The notes under the pieces were generated by a model. That model was not told the DNA's origin and ran no database searches. It worked only from the letters and a program-made list of their open reading frames with translations. DNA of 64,000 nucleotides from Tubulanus polymorphus (Eukaryota; Nemertea; Palaeonemertea; Tubulaniformes; Tubulanidae), in NCBI RefSeq assembly GCF_964204645.1, contig NC_134033.1, positions 15,440,155 to 15,504,154 on the forward strand, read 5' to 3'. Positions 50,238-61,376 of the stretch are shown here, in pieces. Position numbers and translations under genes: made by a program. Each line of letters begins with the position of its first letter. Within the stretch, counting starts at the first letter, position 1.

Positions 50238-52639
50238 TTAATAATCAATAAATCGCATCATTTGAGCTTTACTTTCGATTATATCTTTCAGCCAAACTTC
50301 TCGAAATCTCGATTTTCCTGGTCTGAAAAATAATCAAATCAAACATGACATTTCACTTACTGCTGGATACATTAAAAAAAATTACCGTAATCTCAACGTA
50401 ATTTCTGCGTTAACTGAAACCAGATTTGTTTTTACATACCTGTGAACCAATGTGTTCGTCTCAAATACGTAGTAAACTTCAACTGGGTAATTCTAGAAAA
50501 TATAATATACAAGTTGATTAAAAAAATTATCTGGGTGGCCACTCTAATCGATTTTGCTTCCCCCCGAGTATTCCCTGAAATGTAAGTTATTTCCCTGACT
50601 CGATCTGCTAAGAATCCAATCAATTAACACAGTTAAATACATAACGTACTGAAATTGTGACTGTAAGTGTGATCTAGCAATCTCAACAATTTTCCCAAAT
50701 TTTTTTTAAAGAAAATTTCCAGACTTTGTAGCCACCTTATGGGAAACTACTACCGTAGTTCAAGCAAAACATTTCCAGACTTTATTCGTACATTATTACA
50801 GTGGGATTCTATTTATACTATCACCACGACATGGATATAGCGCTTTATGAATGGTTTAAATGCCGTTGAAAAATGGAACAAAAATACCACAGGCTGCAGG
50901 GGCGGATCCAGGGGCATGCAGTGACCATGTCGATCGATAAAAAGGGCATATATTCTTAATTCAGGGCGGAAAGGCATATCAGCAAAATTTTTGAAATTTT
51001 ACTATCATTTTAGAGCTTTCTGAGCATCTCTGAGAGGCATTTAGTCGTCAAGAAATATAGGTTATATATTTAGGAAAAATATCGATTGTGTATCTCAGGT
51101 GGTTACAACGGCAAATTTTGATACAGGGAAAAAATAAAAAGGCACTTAAAAATTCCGACCGTGTCGGGCGACACGGTCTAAATCGGCCCCTGCGTCGGTT
51201 TTCGTACCTTCGGTTTTATTTTCGAGATTTGAAACGTGAAGTAAACGGAAGCGGTTGCTTTCGGAACCGGTTTACGCCGCGTCGGTATCGACCATCGGAC
51301 GCGGTATCGATGACGATAATCGAACGACGCCTCGTCGACGCCGAGATAATCGATACAATACAACCAGCCGTTCTCGTACTGCCACGTCTGAAATACATTC
51401 AAATACATTCTGAAAATACATTCAAATACATTCTGAAATACATTCAAATACATTCTGAAATACATTCTGAAATACATTCTGAAATACATTCTGAAATACA
51501 TTCAAATACATTCTGAAATACATTCAAATACATTCTGAAATACATTCAAATACATTCTGAAATACATTCTGAAATACATTCTGAAAATACATTCTGAAAA
51601 TTCATTCTGAAAATACATTCTGAAATACATTCAAATACATTCTGAAAATACATTCAAATACATTCTGAAATACATTCTGAAATACATTCTGAAAATAAAT
51701 TCTGATATACATTCTGAAATACATTCGTCTCAAACAAAATACATTCCAAAAAACTCAAACCCTTAAAACAATAAGACTATTTCCAGTCTTGATGAATATC
51801 GGTAGAGAACCCCACGACATCAATTCAAACAATTGTTTCTGTTGTTTCTTTTTTCTTAAGTTCCGGGCATCCTCCCGCGGCAGGGGTTCGAACCTGATGG
51901 TATCGAGATTGTCGCGATACAAAACCCTGCCACACTAGACCGAGTATGCAGCTTCATGCGCAGCTTAGATGATGTCATTATTAGCCAATCAAAAATCCCG
52001 TTTTTATTCTAGCCATTTATAGTACTTCCATGAAATTCGCTTCAGCGATTATACAACGAGCAATCTGATTGGTGCCGCAAGTTTCCGCGCAGCAAACCTG
52101 CACACCCGCGCCCGGTTTCATAGACTGAGTATCAAAGTTATCCCTAGGGGTTAATCCTCAATCCGGGTGGCAACTACCGTAGTAACAATGAGAAACCATG
52201 GTTATAACTGACTAGATTCAAAATGTTCCCAGGGACTATTTTTCTTCCATCCATGAAACCCAGCCCTGGTCTAGTGTGGCAGGGTTCGAATCTCTACCGG
52301 GGATGGGAAACGCAAGAAAAAAAAAATATCAATAACAGTCAGTTTAGGGACTGTTTTTCTATAGGCAAGTTTTTACTTGAACCTAACCTTAATAAACTCG
52401 TGTATTTTTTCTTCGCCTTTCTTCTCGGTGAATTCGTCGATCGTAAGCCATGCGATATTTTTCACGTCGTGCTCCTCGTAAATGAAGCTTCCCTCTCGAC
52501 TGTCGTCTAGCGGAATCGTGTGCAGGGCCGTTTTAGTCGGTTCGTCGCCGGGTAGCTCCTCCTCGAGTTGTTTCATCGCTATGCCGATCGCGGCGTCGAC
52601 CAGCGAATGAGCCTGCTGGGCGTAGATATCTAACTCCAT
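50238..52639 (-). CDS. AKAP14: A-kinase anchoring protein 14 (AKAP28-like)
   Basis: AKAP14 tethers protein kinase A through its RII subunit, classically in ciliary axonemes. Exons: 52388-52639, 51208-51387, 50440-50492, 50238-50322, phases consistent, 189 aa (human 197). ATG 52639 follows an acceptor at 52662, so a 5' UTR exon is likely upstream. An amphipathic RII-binding-type helix lies near the start (ELDIYAQQAHSLVDAAIG, IAMKQLEEE). Next come the family motifs VKNIAWLTIDEFTEKKG, WQYENGWLYCIDYLG, YRVRWSIPTRRKPVPKATAS, YPVEVYYVFETNTLVHRPG and SRFREVWLKDIIESK. The match to AKAP14 runs the whole length. The intron before the 50440 exon is mostly a hAT-like element. The acceptor of the 51208-51387 exon is the first unit of a tandem repeat. 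AATAAA lies at 50165-50170. Confidence 0.92.
50897..51192. mobile_element. Non-autonomous hAT-like element in AKAP14 intron
   Basis: The left tip CAGGGGCGGATCCAGGGGC and right end TAAATCGGCCCCTG resemble hAT termini. No transposase frame. It ends 15 bases from AKAP14 exon 51208-51387. Similar tip fragments occur near 34779, 26690 and 22640. Confidence 0.6.
51388..51735 (-). repeat. 12-bp tandem repeat that duplicates the AKAP14 3' splice site
   Basis: On the minus strand the unit reads GAATGTATTTCAG, and the first unit is the acceptor of the exon that starts at 51387. About 25-28 units follow upstream, mixing AATGTATTTCAG (12 bases) with AATGTATTTG (10 bases). Confidence 0.9.
51868..52306 (+). 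mobile_element. Foldback element A, copy 3, carrying a nested insert
   Basis: Starts CATCCTCCCGCGGCAGGGGT and ends GGCAGGGTTCGAATCTC…GGATG. The interior matches the other two copies. About 150 bases near the right end (52117-52268), with tips like GTTTCATAGACT and CATGAAACCCAG, have no counterpart in them and look like a second MITE inserted in the first. It lies in AKAP14 intron sequence. Confidence 0.75.
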
Positions 52640-52661
52640 CGCGATTGATCGGGCCACGGAC

Positions 52662-54179
52662 CTGTTGTAATGGATAGGAAAAAGAATTATCGAAACATGC
52701 TTCTTCAACCCACAGGACCCGTATCAGAGTTGTAGGTAGTTGTAAAAACGATAATCTGTTAATCTTGTGTCTACGTTATTATTAAAGAGACTGGATTAAC
52801 AGATTATTGTTTTTACACTAACTACCTTACCTACTTAGGCTAATAGTACATTAACTCTGATACGAGCCCCCGTGCTTCAGCCTGAATTAGAATAGACCTT
52901 TATTAGGCTAAGTTTAGGTTAAACGTATGCGAAACTTTTCAAACTAGGATAAAAATTGTTTTGAAAGAAAGAACTTAGTCCTGAATAGTCAAATAAACTG
53001 AATTGAATTTTAGATTTAAATATCATTTTTTTTAGATTACAGCGCCGAAAAGAAACTATTTTTAACGTTTAAATATAGAATTCCTGCATTATCTTAATCC
53101 TAACTTCTCTTTGGTATTCAATGTGTATAAGGACAAGCAGCTTTCACGAGCTTTCTCGGGGAATCGTAAGAAATTGGATATATTTTTCACGCAATAAATT
53201 TTGATTTATTTATTTGTGCTGCGGTGAATGTTGAAAGTCTGCTCGGGTTTCCATGGGGAGACAGAACGTAGGTTCGAATCCCGAATTATCAAAACTCTCT
53301 ATCACCAGGCCAACACTAGGGTAACAGCGTTTATTCCCAGGCCAACACTAGGGTTATTGAGTTTATTCACCAGGCCAACACTAGGGTAACTGCGTTTATT
53401 CCCAGGTCAACACTAGGGTAACTGCGTTTATTCCCCAGGCCAACACTAGGGTAACTACGTTTATGCACCAGGCCAACACTAGGGTAACTACGTTTATTAA
53501 ACAGGCCAACACTTTCTCCTTTGGACTCAAACAGTCATTACTCACAATGGGCTCTGCACCCATAGTTCAGCTTAAGTATCAGTCAAACCGAACTGCTGAG
53601 ACTAAAACACAAATCAACAAAAGTTTTCATTATCATAAATATTTTTAATAATTTATCACAAAAATGTATTAAAAATACCTTTAATATTATCAACATAGGC
53701 AAATTCCCATTCCCAACTTATCTAGCCGAACAAGGCATTCGAATGAACGTCTTTTCCTCAAACATTAACAGTTCGATTCGACGTTGCTAGTTTTTAAGTA
53801 TCCAGCCATTTCTCTCTCAACAGATCAGCTGAAAATCAGTCTCATATCAATTTGACGTTCTTGCTACGATTTCAGGGGCTGCACGTGTTCCACAGTTGCG
53901 AGTTCCAGTTAACTCAAGAGTTAAAATCGGTTCTTGTTTAATGAGTTAACTCAAGAGTCAAATCCTTACTCAAAACTATTGAACTGGGTCCCGATATCAA
54001 TAACTACAAAAATGCTACTCCGTTTCGTTCAATAATTAACAGTATTCATACATGATCTATAAATATGACAATTGCACAGTTTCTTTTTAAAAGATTTTCT
54101 TCGTTTTGCAATGTTTGCTATAAATGCATGCAACGTTATTTTCTTCATCTTCCCGCAGAGAAATTTTTTTTTCGAAATT
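52662..54179. other. Interval between AKAP14 and the PYM-like gene
   Basis: Holds an inverted pair around 52700-52870 (GTATCAGAGTTGTAGGTAGT and TACCTAC…AACTCTGATAC), the 32-bp tandem repeat and a family C MITE (53886-53991). A short AKAP14 leader exon probably lies here, but I cannot place it. Confidence 0.55.
53305..53520 (+). repeat. 32-bp tandem repeat CAGGCCAACACTAGGGTAAC
   Basis: Seven units of CCAGGCCAACACTAGGGTAA plus CTGCGTTTATTC, the last truncated. It lies between AKAP14 and the PYM-like gene. Confidence 0.92.
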
Positions 54180-57063
54180 TCAAATTTTCGTCGAACGTAG
54201 AATCTCTTCGAGATCTCCGATTTCATCGATCAGTTTCGCTTCCGTTTCGATCTTCTGCAGCTGTTACGAAATAAATTTCAGAAATTATATTTCTTTCATC
54301 AAATCTAGAGTTGAATGAAATAGACTACTCTTAAACTGGAAGACGAATTTCAGGGTTCTTACAGATTGCGGAATAGAGCGCTCACTGATATTTCTCTGAT
54401 CCTTGACCAATTTATAAGATTGGGGTCATTCATTTATTAAGTACGTATCAAGGGAGGGGGAGGGGTCAGTGCAATTGCGTACTGTAATGCTTAATGTATA
54501 TGAAAAAATGGCCGATTTTGCGTACAGAGGGGGAGGGGGTTGAAAAATTCAAATTTTATGCGTACGTAATAAATGAATGAACCCATATACTTTATTGGGA
54601 GCTGTTTTGTATCAAGAGGTTTTTTGTGTCACTCGTCACCAGCAAGAACAACAAGACACCAAAAATTCAAATTTCCCAACTATTCCCCCATTTTCAAGAG
54701 AAGAGTAAGAATTACCCGATTTTCCCTCCAGGGAAAAATAAATCCCCTGAATTCCCACCTGATCTGTTTGAACCCTGAAACTTCTAACCATTGCAACAGA
54801 ATATGAATTAAATTCTATCGTTCTCAAATTATCGCCTATCATGAAAACACAGGTACCCATTGGTTCAAGTTTAAACAGAGTTACCAGTCTAGGCAGACTC
54901 TACTCTGCATTCGAGGAAAGGAAAAATGGTCACCTGATTTTTTTCAAGCTGTTCGCCACATTTCTGACGTTGTTTCAGCGCCGATATTTGATCTAATTTT
55001 TTATGTAACGAGGCGAGGTTCCGTTGAGTCGGAGTCAAACCCAAAGTTTGCTTCACTGAAAACAAAAACGAATTCATTTATTAAATAATCAAACATCTGC
55101 TTAAGGGGGGGGGGCCTGTTCTTTAGATATGTAGACAATGAGGGCCGACTTTCACAGCTGATTCCAACAGGTATGTTAATAAATTACCATATATCCATAT
55201 TATACATATAATATGGATATATATATATATCCATATTACCATATTATCATTATTTGTACTATTATTATCATTATTTGTATCTGTCATCACTTTCTGTGCA
55301 TTACAAATCCCCCTCCCTGATTTTTTTAAGCTATTACACACAATTATCTGCTGCTATTTTCAGCAGTATGTATCCTAGGGATCATAAGTGACGCCTCCCC
55401 TTGCGTGACTGCCCGATCAACAAAGTGCTAAAATGAACGTGATTAACGCAGTGATTAAATTACCCGGTGGTGGAGACGCTTCTTGAGGTTTTTCTTCTTG
55501 CTGGTTTGACAAAGGAAGATCCTTCATAAGTTTATCCAATTCTTGCTCGGATAACTTAGGTCTGAAGTGAAATCAAGGCATATTAACAGCATTCAGTTTC
55601 TCCGTAATTAATAATCAAAAGTAAGAATTAACGAACAAACTAAACACCACAGCAATTTAAGACAATTTCAATTTTCAACAACCCTTCACCAGTTAATCTT
55701 AACCATCTGACCCTTGAATCTTTTTAACAATATTCCTCGCACCACAATTAGTTATCTAAATCTCAAACATCGAGTCACATCTGACAAATAAAGCACGGAC
55801 TGCGTATCTTTTTATGGGATTCAATTGGAGGGCCCCATTTACGCAGAGAACAGTGAAACAGTGGCCGACCATCGGGAGACTGGGATGCAGGAGTCACTCA
55901 ACTTACGTAACACCATTCACCAGATCTGTAACCACCCATATTTGCTGTCTAATAGTACTGGCAGCTTTATGATCCTGTAAATATATCGTAAATTACAAAA
56001 CAATTAAAAAAATTTCAACTTCAATTTAAAAGCAGTCGGTCAAACTCACTGTTTAAGCCGAAGTAATTGGACAACTTAAATTTAGAAAAATCGACGTGCA
56101 AGTAAAAATACTTAGTCTGAAGTGAATACCAGATGATGTTCAGGTTTCCCTGTCACCTTCACCTTTTTGGGAACAACAGCCAGATTCGCATAGGGATCAT
56201 TCATTAATTACGTACGCATAAAATTCGAATTTTTCAACTCCCCTCTCCCTCTATACGCAAAATCGGCCATTTTTTCATATATATTAAGCATTACAGTACG
56301 CATTTGCACAGACCCCTCCTTTAATGGGTACATAATAAATGAATGACCCCATAGTGGAACCTCGTAATGAACTCGGATACAAGGATTCATCGGATATATC
56401 AAACATAGTAAGAGAGCCCCGAGTAAGAAAATTTAATCAATTTCATACTGGTTATAGCGAACTATCGGTTATAACGAACAGATTTCCTGATCCCGTGAAG
56501 TTCGTTGTAACTAAAACTGGGACTAAAAAAATATCTCTCAGCGTAATGTGACAACTTTAACCATGAGGAATTAAGCAAGCTTGTCAAGTTGTTAATGGGG
56601 GTAAATGCCGATTGAAGCCCGAACTGGAATTCACCTTGCTCTCTTTAGCTACTTCGAGTTGTTGTTTGAGATCGATCAATAGTTCCTCCTCAGTCGTTTG
56701 TCCCGACGACGTCAACCCGTTCTCGTCTGATTTCTGACGGGATTTCTTTTCGCGGCGTTTACGATTTTTCGCCGCCGATTTACTTCCTCCTCCACCGACA
56801 GAATCTGAAAATAATAGATTAATTCACTCAGCAGCCCGCTCTGCAACAGTAACGTAAGGTGCTGCCACCTACGTAGGAAATTTTGACTATTTTGGCTCAA
56901 GTACTGAATTTTACGAAGTTTACACTGCTAAAATTATGTTCGACTAAAATTATAGTTCAATCACATTCGTTCACGTTAATCTAAGAGGTATGACACGAAT
57001 GTATACCCGTTTGTTTTTTGAAAAAAGAACATTTAGAGATGAGGAAGAAAAATTACCAGCCAT
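54180..57063 (-). CDS. Small protein with PYM/eIF2A-type C-terminal region
   Basis: Exons: 57057-57063, 56635-56804, 55907-55974, 55464-55561, 54934-55055, 54180-54260. All phases agree, giving 181 aa starting MADSVGGGGSKSAAKNRKRR. Residues 10-30 are strongly basic (KSAAKNRKRREKKSRQK). A helical stretch follows (LIDLKQQLEVAKESK, TIRQQIWVVTDLVNG), then an acidic/Pro linker. The C-terminus (LHKKLDQISALKQRQKCGEQ, LEKNQLQKIETEAK, IGDLEEIL) resembles the shared C-terminal motif of PYM (partner of Y14 and Mago) and eIF2A, KKxLxxIexLKxxxxxGxxLexnQlxKI. Both families link to ribosomes or translation. The Mago-binding N-terminus of PYM and the beta-propeller of eIF2A are absent, so function is inferred. 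It sits head to head with MPI. Confidence 0.75.
54422..54584. mobile_element. MITE family F: GGGGTCATTCATTTATTA-ended foldback
   Basis: Tips GGGGTCATTCATTTATTAAG and TAATAAATGAATGAACCC. The interior holds AAAAATGGCCGATTTTGCGT and G-rich runs. A second copy in opposite orientation is at 56193-56350, also in the PYM-like gene. Confidence 0.85.
56193..56350. mobile_element. MITE family F, second copy
   Basis: Tips GGGATCATTCATTAATTACG and AATAAATGAATGACCCC. It matches the copy at 54422-54584 in reverse. Immediately followed by a pogo-like MITE. Confidence 0.85.
56353..56530. mobile_element. Degenerate pogo/Tigger-like MITE
   Basis: Starts AGTGGAACCTCGTAATGAAC and contains ACTATCGGTTATAACGAACA near its right half. 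The right tip is decayed. Confidence 0.6.
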
Positions 57064-57534
57064 CTTGAATTTCGATAGGACGCCGCGAACGAAACTTTAT
57101 GCTGAGAAATCTTTGAGACCAATTGATTATTTGATTTTTTCTTACTCAGTTATCTTTAAATATATTTTAAAGCGAGAAAACTTATTTAACATATCTAAAA
57201 ATTTATTTCATAAATTCAACATGGCTGTACCCGGCGTCTTATTCTAAATTTAAATGTATTTTATTGGTACATGTAAAGTCATGATAATGATAAAAGCGCA
57301 ATTCAACCCACAAAATTAGAAAAGTCTAAAGATTCCTGGTAGAATTGAATAATTAAATGGTTTTATTGACAACAGAATAGAAAATAAACGACACTTTGAG
57401 AAGACAACCGTCCTGTGCTGCATTGCCACGTACCTCAAGCCGTCACAAACTTATTTCCGGGTTTGTGTCAAACACAAATTGTCTTTTTCCCGTTTTAAGC
57501 CGGTTGACAGCGTTTCAACTGCCGACAGTTGAAC
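57064..57534. promoter_or_regulatory. Bidirectional promoter interval between PYM-like gene and MPI
   Basis: The two start codons are 471 bases apart and point away from each other. No TATA box is obvious at a suitable distance. Inferred from layout only. Confidence 0.5.
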
Positions 57535-60500
57535 ATGTCAGACGGGGGTAAAGTTCAATCCATTTTCTACTTGTTGACAGCAGTTTGCATTTAATATGAT
57601 GTTTATTTCTCCTTGAATAGTAGTATTCAACAATCAATCAAATCCAAACTCATTTTCATTTTTGTCTGACAGAACCTCACTCACTGTTTCTCTATATCTT
57701 TGTAGCGTTTTTGCTGAAAAGCACGATCCAGACTTACCCGTGGGGTCGAGTGGGGTCTGGCAGCGAGGTGGCGCTGTTAGCCAATGGCAACGACGCATCC
57801 TTTGATATCGATGAAAATACAACGTACGCGGAGGTGAGTCGAGATTTGTGGAAGGATTTCGCGATTTTTCAAAAGATAGAATTTTCCAATAATTCACTCT
57901 TGAATATTTGAATCCTCACTTGCCTCAAGTGGAATCCTCTATTGCCGCAATAGTTGATGTCCTACTGCACGCTAGCGACACCTGGTGGATCCTCACTCAC
58001 TACTAGTGGAATTCTCTATTGCCACAGTTGATGTCGTAGTAGCGACACCCGGTGAATCCTTGATTTTTTCTATCCCGATATTTTTTTCTCTTGCAGCTAT
58101 GGATGGGAACTCATCCCCGAGGAGCCAATCGGATTGTTCCCGGCGATAGACTGTTATCTGATTGGCTGAAGGAAAACCCGCAGTATTTGGGATCGAAGTT
58201 ACGTCAACGGTTCGGCGACACTCTGCCGTTCCTGTTCAAAGTTTTATCGGTGAATAAAGCTCTGTCGATTCAGGCTCATCCTAATAAGGTATTTTACTTA
58301 AGAAACAATTTCTTGAAACTTGAGGAGCAATGTGTTGCACCAGATCTACACCTATTCTCTATTACCACTAGTCTGTATCCTACTTCACGCTAGTGACACC
58401 TGGTGGATCGTCACCTGGTGAATCCTCTATCCCGCAGTGGTAGTTGATGTCCTTCTGCACACTAGTGACACCCAGTGGATCTTCACTCGCCACGAGTGGA
58501 ATCTTCTATTGCGCGGTAATTAATGTCTATGTCTTGCTGCACAGTAGCGACACCTGGAGGATCTTCACTTGCCACAGGTGGAATCCTCAATTGTGCAGTA
58601 GTTGATGTCTTACTGCACACTGGCGACACCTGGTGGATCCTCACTTACCACAAGTGGAATTCTAGCTTGTCACAATCGACTGCGAAGTCAACGTTACTCG
58701 ATGGTTTTACGTATTTCAGGCCCATGCTGAGATTCTGCACGCTGCAGACCCTGCTCATTACCCGGACGACAATCACAAACCGGAGGTGGCAATAGCTCTC
58801 ACTGAATTCGAAGGTCTCTGCGGCTTCCGTCCTTTACATGAAATATTCTCCAATATCAAAGGTGAGAAGAAATATTCATTTTAAAAAACGAAGAAAAAAT
58901 GTGTTATATATCTTAAATGTCAGTTAAAAACGATGAATTTCCTGCGATTATTACAGCGATTCCGGAAATTCAAAACGCGATCGGTGCTGCCACCTATACA
59001 CGGATAAACGAATCGAAAGAACTAAGCGACGAACAGAAATTGAAATCGTATTTTACGGCGATGATGAAATGCGATCAAAGCGTCATGGAAACGAACGTTG
59101 AATCTCTAGTCAAACGAGTCGGTCTTTTAGGTTCGTACGACAATCAAATCATTCCTCGCCATTATCTTTATCTTGTACATGTACCGCATTACGCGGCGTA
59201 TTAAAATCCAATCACTGTATAGTGACCTAACTCTGCTGCGATGCGGTGTATCCATGTAGGCTAGTTATTAATTAGTTTGAATCTATCAAAAGATGGTAGC
59301 ACCTGTTCAAAAATTAATCTAATTATGATACATCGCACCATTTTGTAAAATATTAGTAAATTACAGTGGAACCTCGTTACAACGAACTTCAGAGGACAAG
59401 GAAATCTGTTTGTTATAAATCGATAGTTCGTTATATCCAGTATGGAAGAAATAAAATTGTCTTACTTGGGACAAAGTTTTATATTTGTAATATCGCTGTA
59501 TCTGAGTTTGTTATAACGAGGTGTTCCACTGTAAGATACACCGCACTACGGGGTAGTCACAATATAGCAGTATTCTTGTTATACACCGCACTGCAGTAGA
59601 ATTTCTAATAATTGTCAAATTTGTTATTATATGGGTTGGGGAAGCATTTTGTCAGTCCTCTTCACCTAAAGATGAATTATTCTTTATGCATTTCAGATGT
59701 TAATAGTAGTGAATATACCCGGCTACAGGGGGAGCTGTTGTGTCGCGTGAACGGTCAGTTTCCCGGTGACGTCGGCTGTTTCTCGATATATTTCCTGAAT
59801 CACATCGTATTGAAACCCGGTGAATCGATGTACTTAGAGGCGACGTTACCTCACGCCTATCTATCGGGAGGTAAATTCACCCTACGACATCATCAAGTTA
59901 CCAGAAAACATATACGCGCGTCTATATGAAATTCCTTAAAACTTCATCAAATGACCAGTGTCTTGAAGAAGAGATATTATGCAGAAATCGAAATCAAAAT
60001 TGCCTCGAGTCAAATTCCAGTATAGTTGGCTATACCCATTGATAATCCCCTTATGACATCATAAATTGCCAGAAAACAGGTCAGCCTCTATAGATCTCCT
60101 TCTATGATGTCATAGATCTCCTCCTATGATGTCATCAAATAGACTCCTTATCTCGATAAATATCTACGTCTGCCTCTATAGTTCCCCTATGACATCATCA
60201 AATTACCAAGTGATTCGATCTCGAGACTCTTCCTCATAAAGATGTCTACCGCCGCAATTCCCCCTATGGCATTTTGTAATTTCCAGTGTTTTGACCCTCT
60301 TCGAGAATCTTCGTGAATTCCTTTTGTCTCAAGTGATATTTCAAGACTGTACCGATCAATTCCCCCTATGGCATTTTGTAATCTCCAGTGTTTTAATCCT
60401 CTTCGGGGAATCTTCGTAAAATCCCTTTCGTAAACTCCTTTTTGTCTCAAGTAATATTTCAAGACTGTACCGATCAATTCCCCCTATGAGATCATAGAAG

Positions 60501-61376
60501 AATTGAATGTTCTAAAACTTTGATATATTTTCCAGATTGTATAGAATGTATGGCTTGTTCTGATAACGTCGTCCGTGCAGGATTCACACCTAAATACAAA
60601 GACGTCGATACGCTGTGCGAAATGTTGAATTATTCGGGGAAAACCGCGTCCGAAAATCGGTTCAAGGCTCGACCGCATCCTTCAGATCCATACGTTACCG
60701 TGTACGATCCTGACATCGATGATTTCACCGTGTCAAAAATAGAGGTATTAGAAACATGTGTTGACGTCATTTTAACTGAAATTAGGGGGGGGGGGTTCCT
60801 CCCACTAGAAGAAGTCTAAGCATCTAGAACGGTTCTACAAAATGGTTCTACGACTGGCTGTAATTTGCCAATGTATGTGTAACTTTCCTAAGCCAAGTTG
60901 TAAAAATGTTTATCTCGGCACAGTATAAGGGATGAGGGCCGGCAGGAGCACTTAGCCCCCCCCCTGGATCGGCTCCTGATTAGGAATATTTTAGACACCG
61001 ACCATCTTCGATTTTCAGTAACAGATATAAGGCTTCAGTTGCCCGAAACTATTTTGCCCGAGTCTTGTTTGATCAGATTCAAGATGGCCGCCTTTATGTG
61101 AAATATGGGTATTGAATCATTTGCTTAACTATAAAAACTATAATTTCTGTTTGTTAATTTCTGATTTTGCTGTTTCAGTTGCCGGCTGATGTGACGGATT
61201 ATTCTCTACCGCTCATAGATGGCGCCAGTATCATCCTCGTAATCGAAGGTGAAGGTCGCACGATCGAACCGCTGTCGCGTGGTTCGGTGCTGTTCGTTTC
61301 AGCCAATCAAAACGTGACAATCGCTAAATCAAATGGTCAAAGAATGTTGATGTTTCGAGCTTATTGTCAGTTGTAA
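57535..61376 (+). CDS. MPI: Mannose-6-phosphate isomerase, complete
   Basis: The enzyme interconverts fructose-6-phosphate and mannose-6-phosphate in the cytosol, feeding GDP-mannose synthesis and glycosylation. Exons: 57535-57547, 57706-57833, 58097-58288, 58720-58861, 58957-59130, 59697-59870, 60536-60744, 61179-61376; 409 aa (human 423). It begins [18 protein letters not shown]. Zinc ligands of the type I family are present: Gln106 and His108 in LSIQAHPNK, Glu133 in NHKPEVAI, His269 in LPHAYLSG. The catalytic arginine is Arg288 in [10 protein letters not shown]. Also diagnostic are [22 protein letters not shown] and [14 protein letters not shown]. The donor of exon 5 is non-consensus (GTTCGT), so its 3' end is the least certain point. 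ATTAAA at 61411-61416 may serve polyadenylation. Confidence 0.96.
57905..58680 (+). repeat. Tandem repeat on both sides of MPI exon 3
   Basis: Units of about 70-80 bases with GTGGAATCCTCTATTGC, AGTTGATGTCCTACTGCAC and AGCGACACCTGGTGGATCCT occur at 57905-58060 (intron 2) and 58380-58680 (intron 3). Exon 3 (58097-58288) lies between. Confidence 0.85.
59218..59605. mobile_element. MITE family I copy interrupted by a pogo-like MITE
   Basis: The outer parts (GATGCGGTGTATCC, GATGGTAGCACCTG, CACCGCACTGCAG) match the 17570-17860 element. A second element at 59364-59531 sits inside. It lies in MPI intron 5. Confidence 0.75.
59364..59531. mobile_element. Pogo/Tigger-like MITE with TA target site
   Basis: Inverted tips CAGTGGAACCTCGTTACAAC and GTTATAACGAGGTGTTCCAC ending in TG, flanked by TA on each side. 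168 bases, no transposase. Tc1/mariner-superfamily elements insert at TA. Confidence 0.8.
60020..60490 (+). repeat. Imperfect tandem repeats in MPI intron 6
   Basis: Units with TCCCCCTATGGCATTTTGTA, CCAGTGTTTTGA and CTCCTATGATGTCATC, spaced about 40-110 bases apart. Confidence 0.7.
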
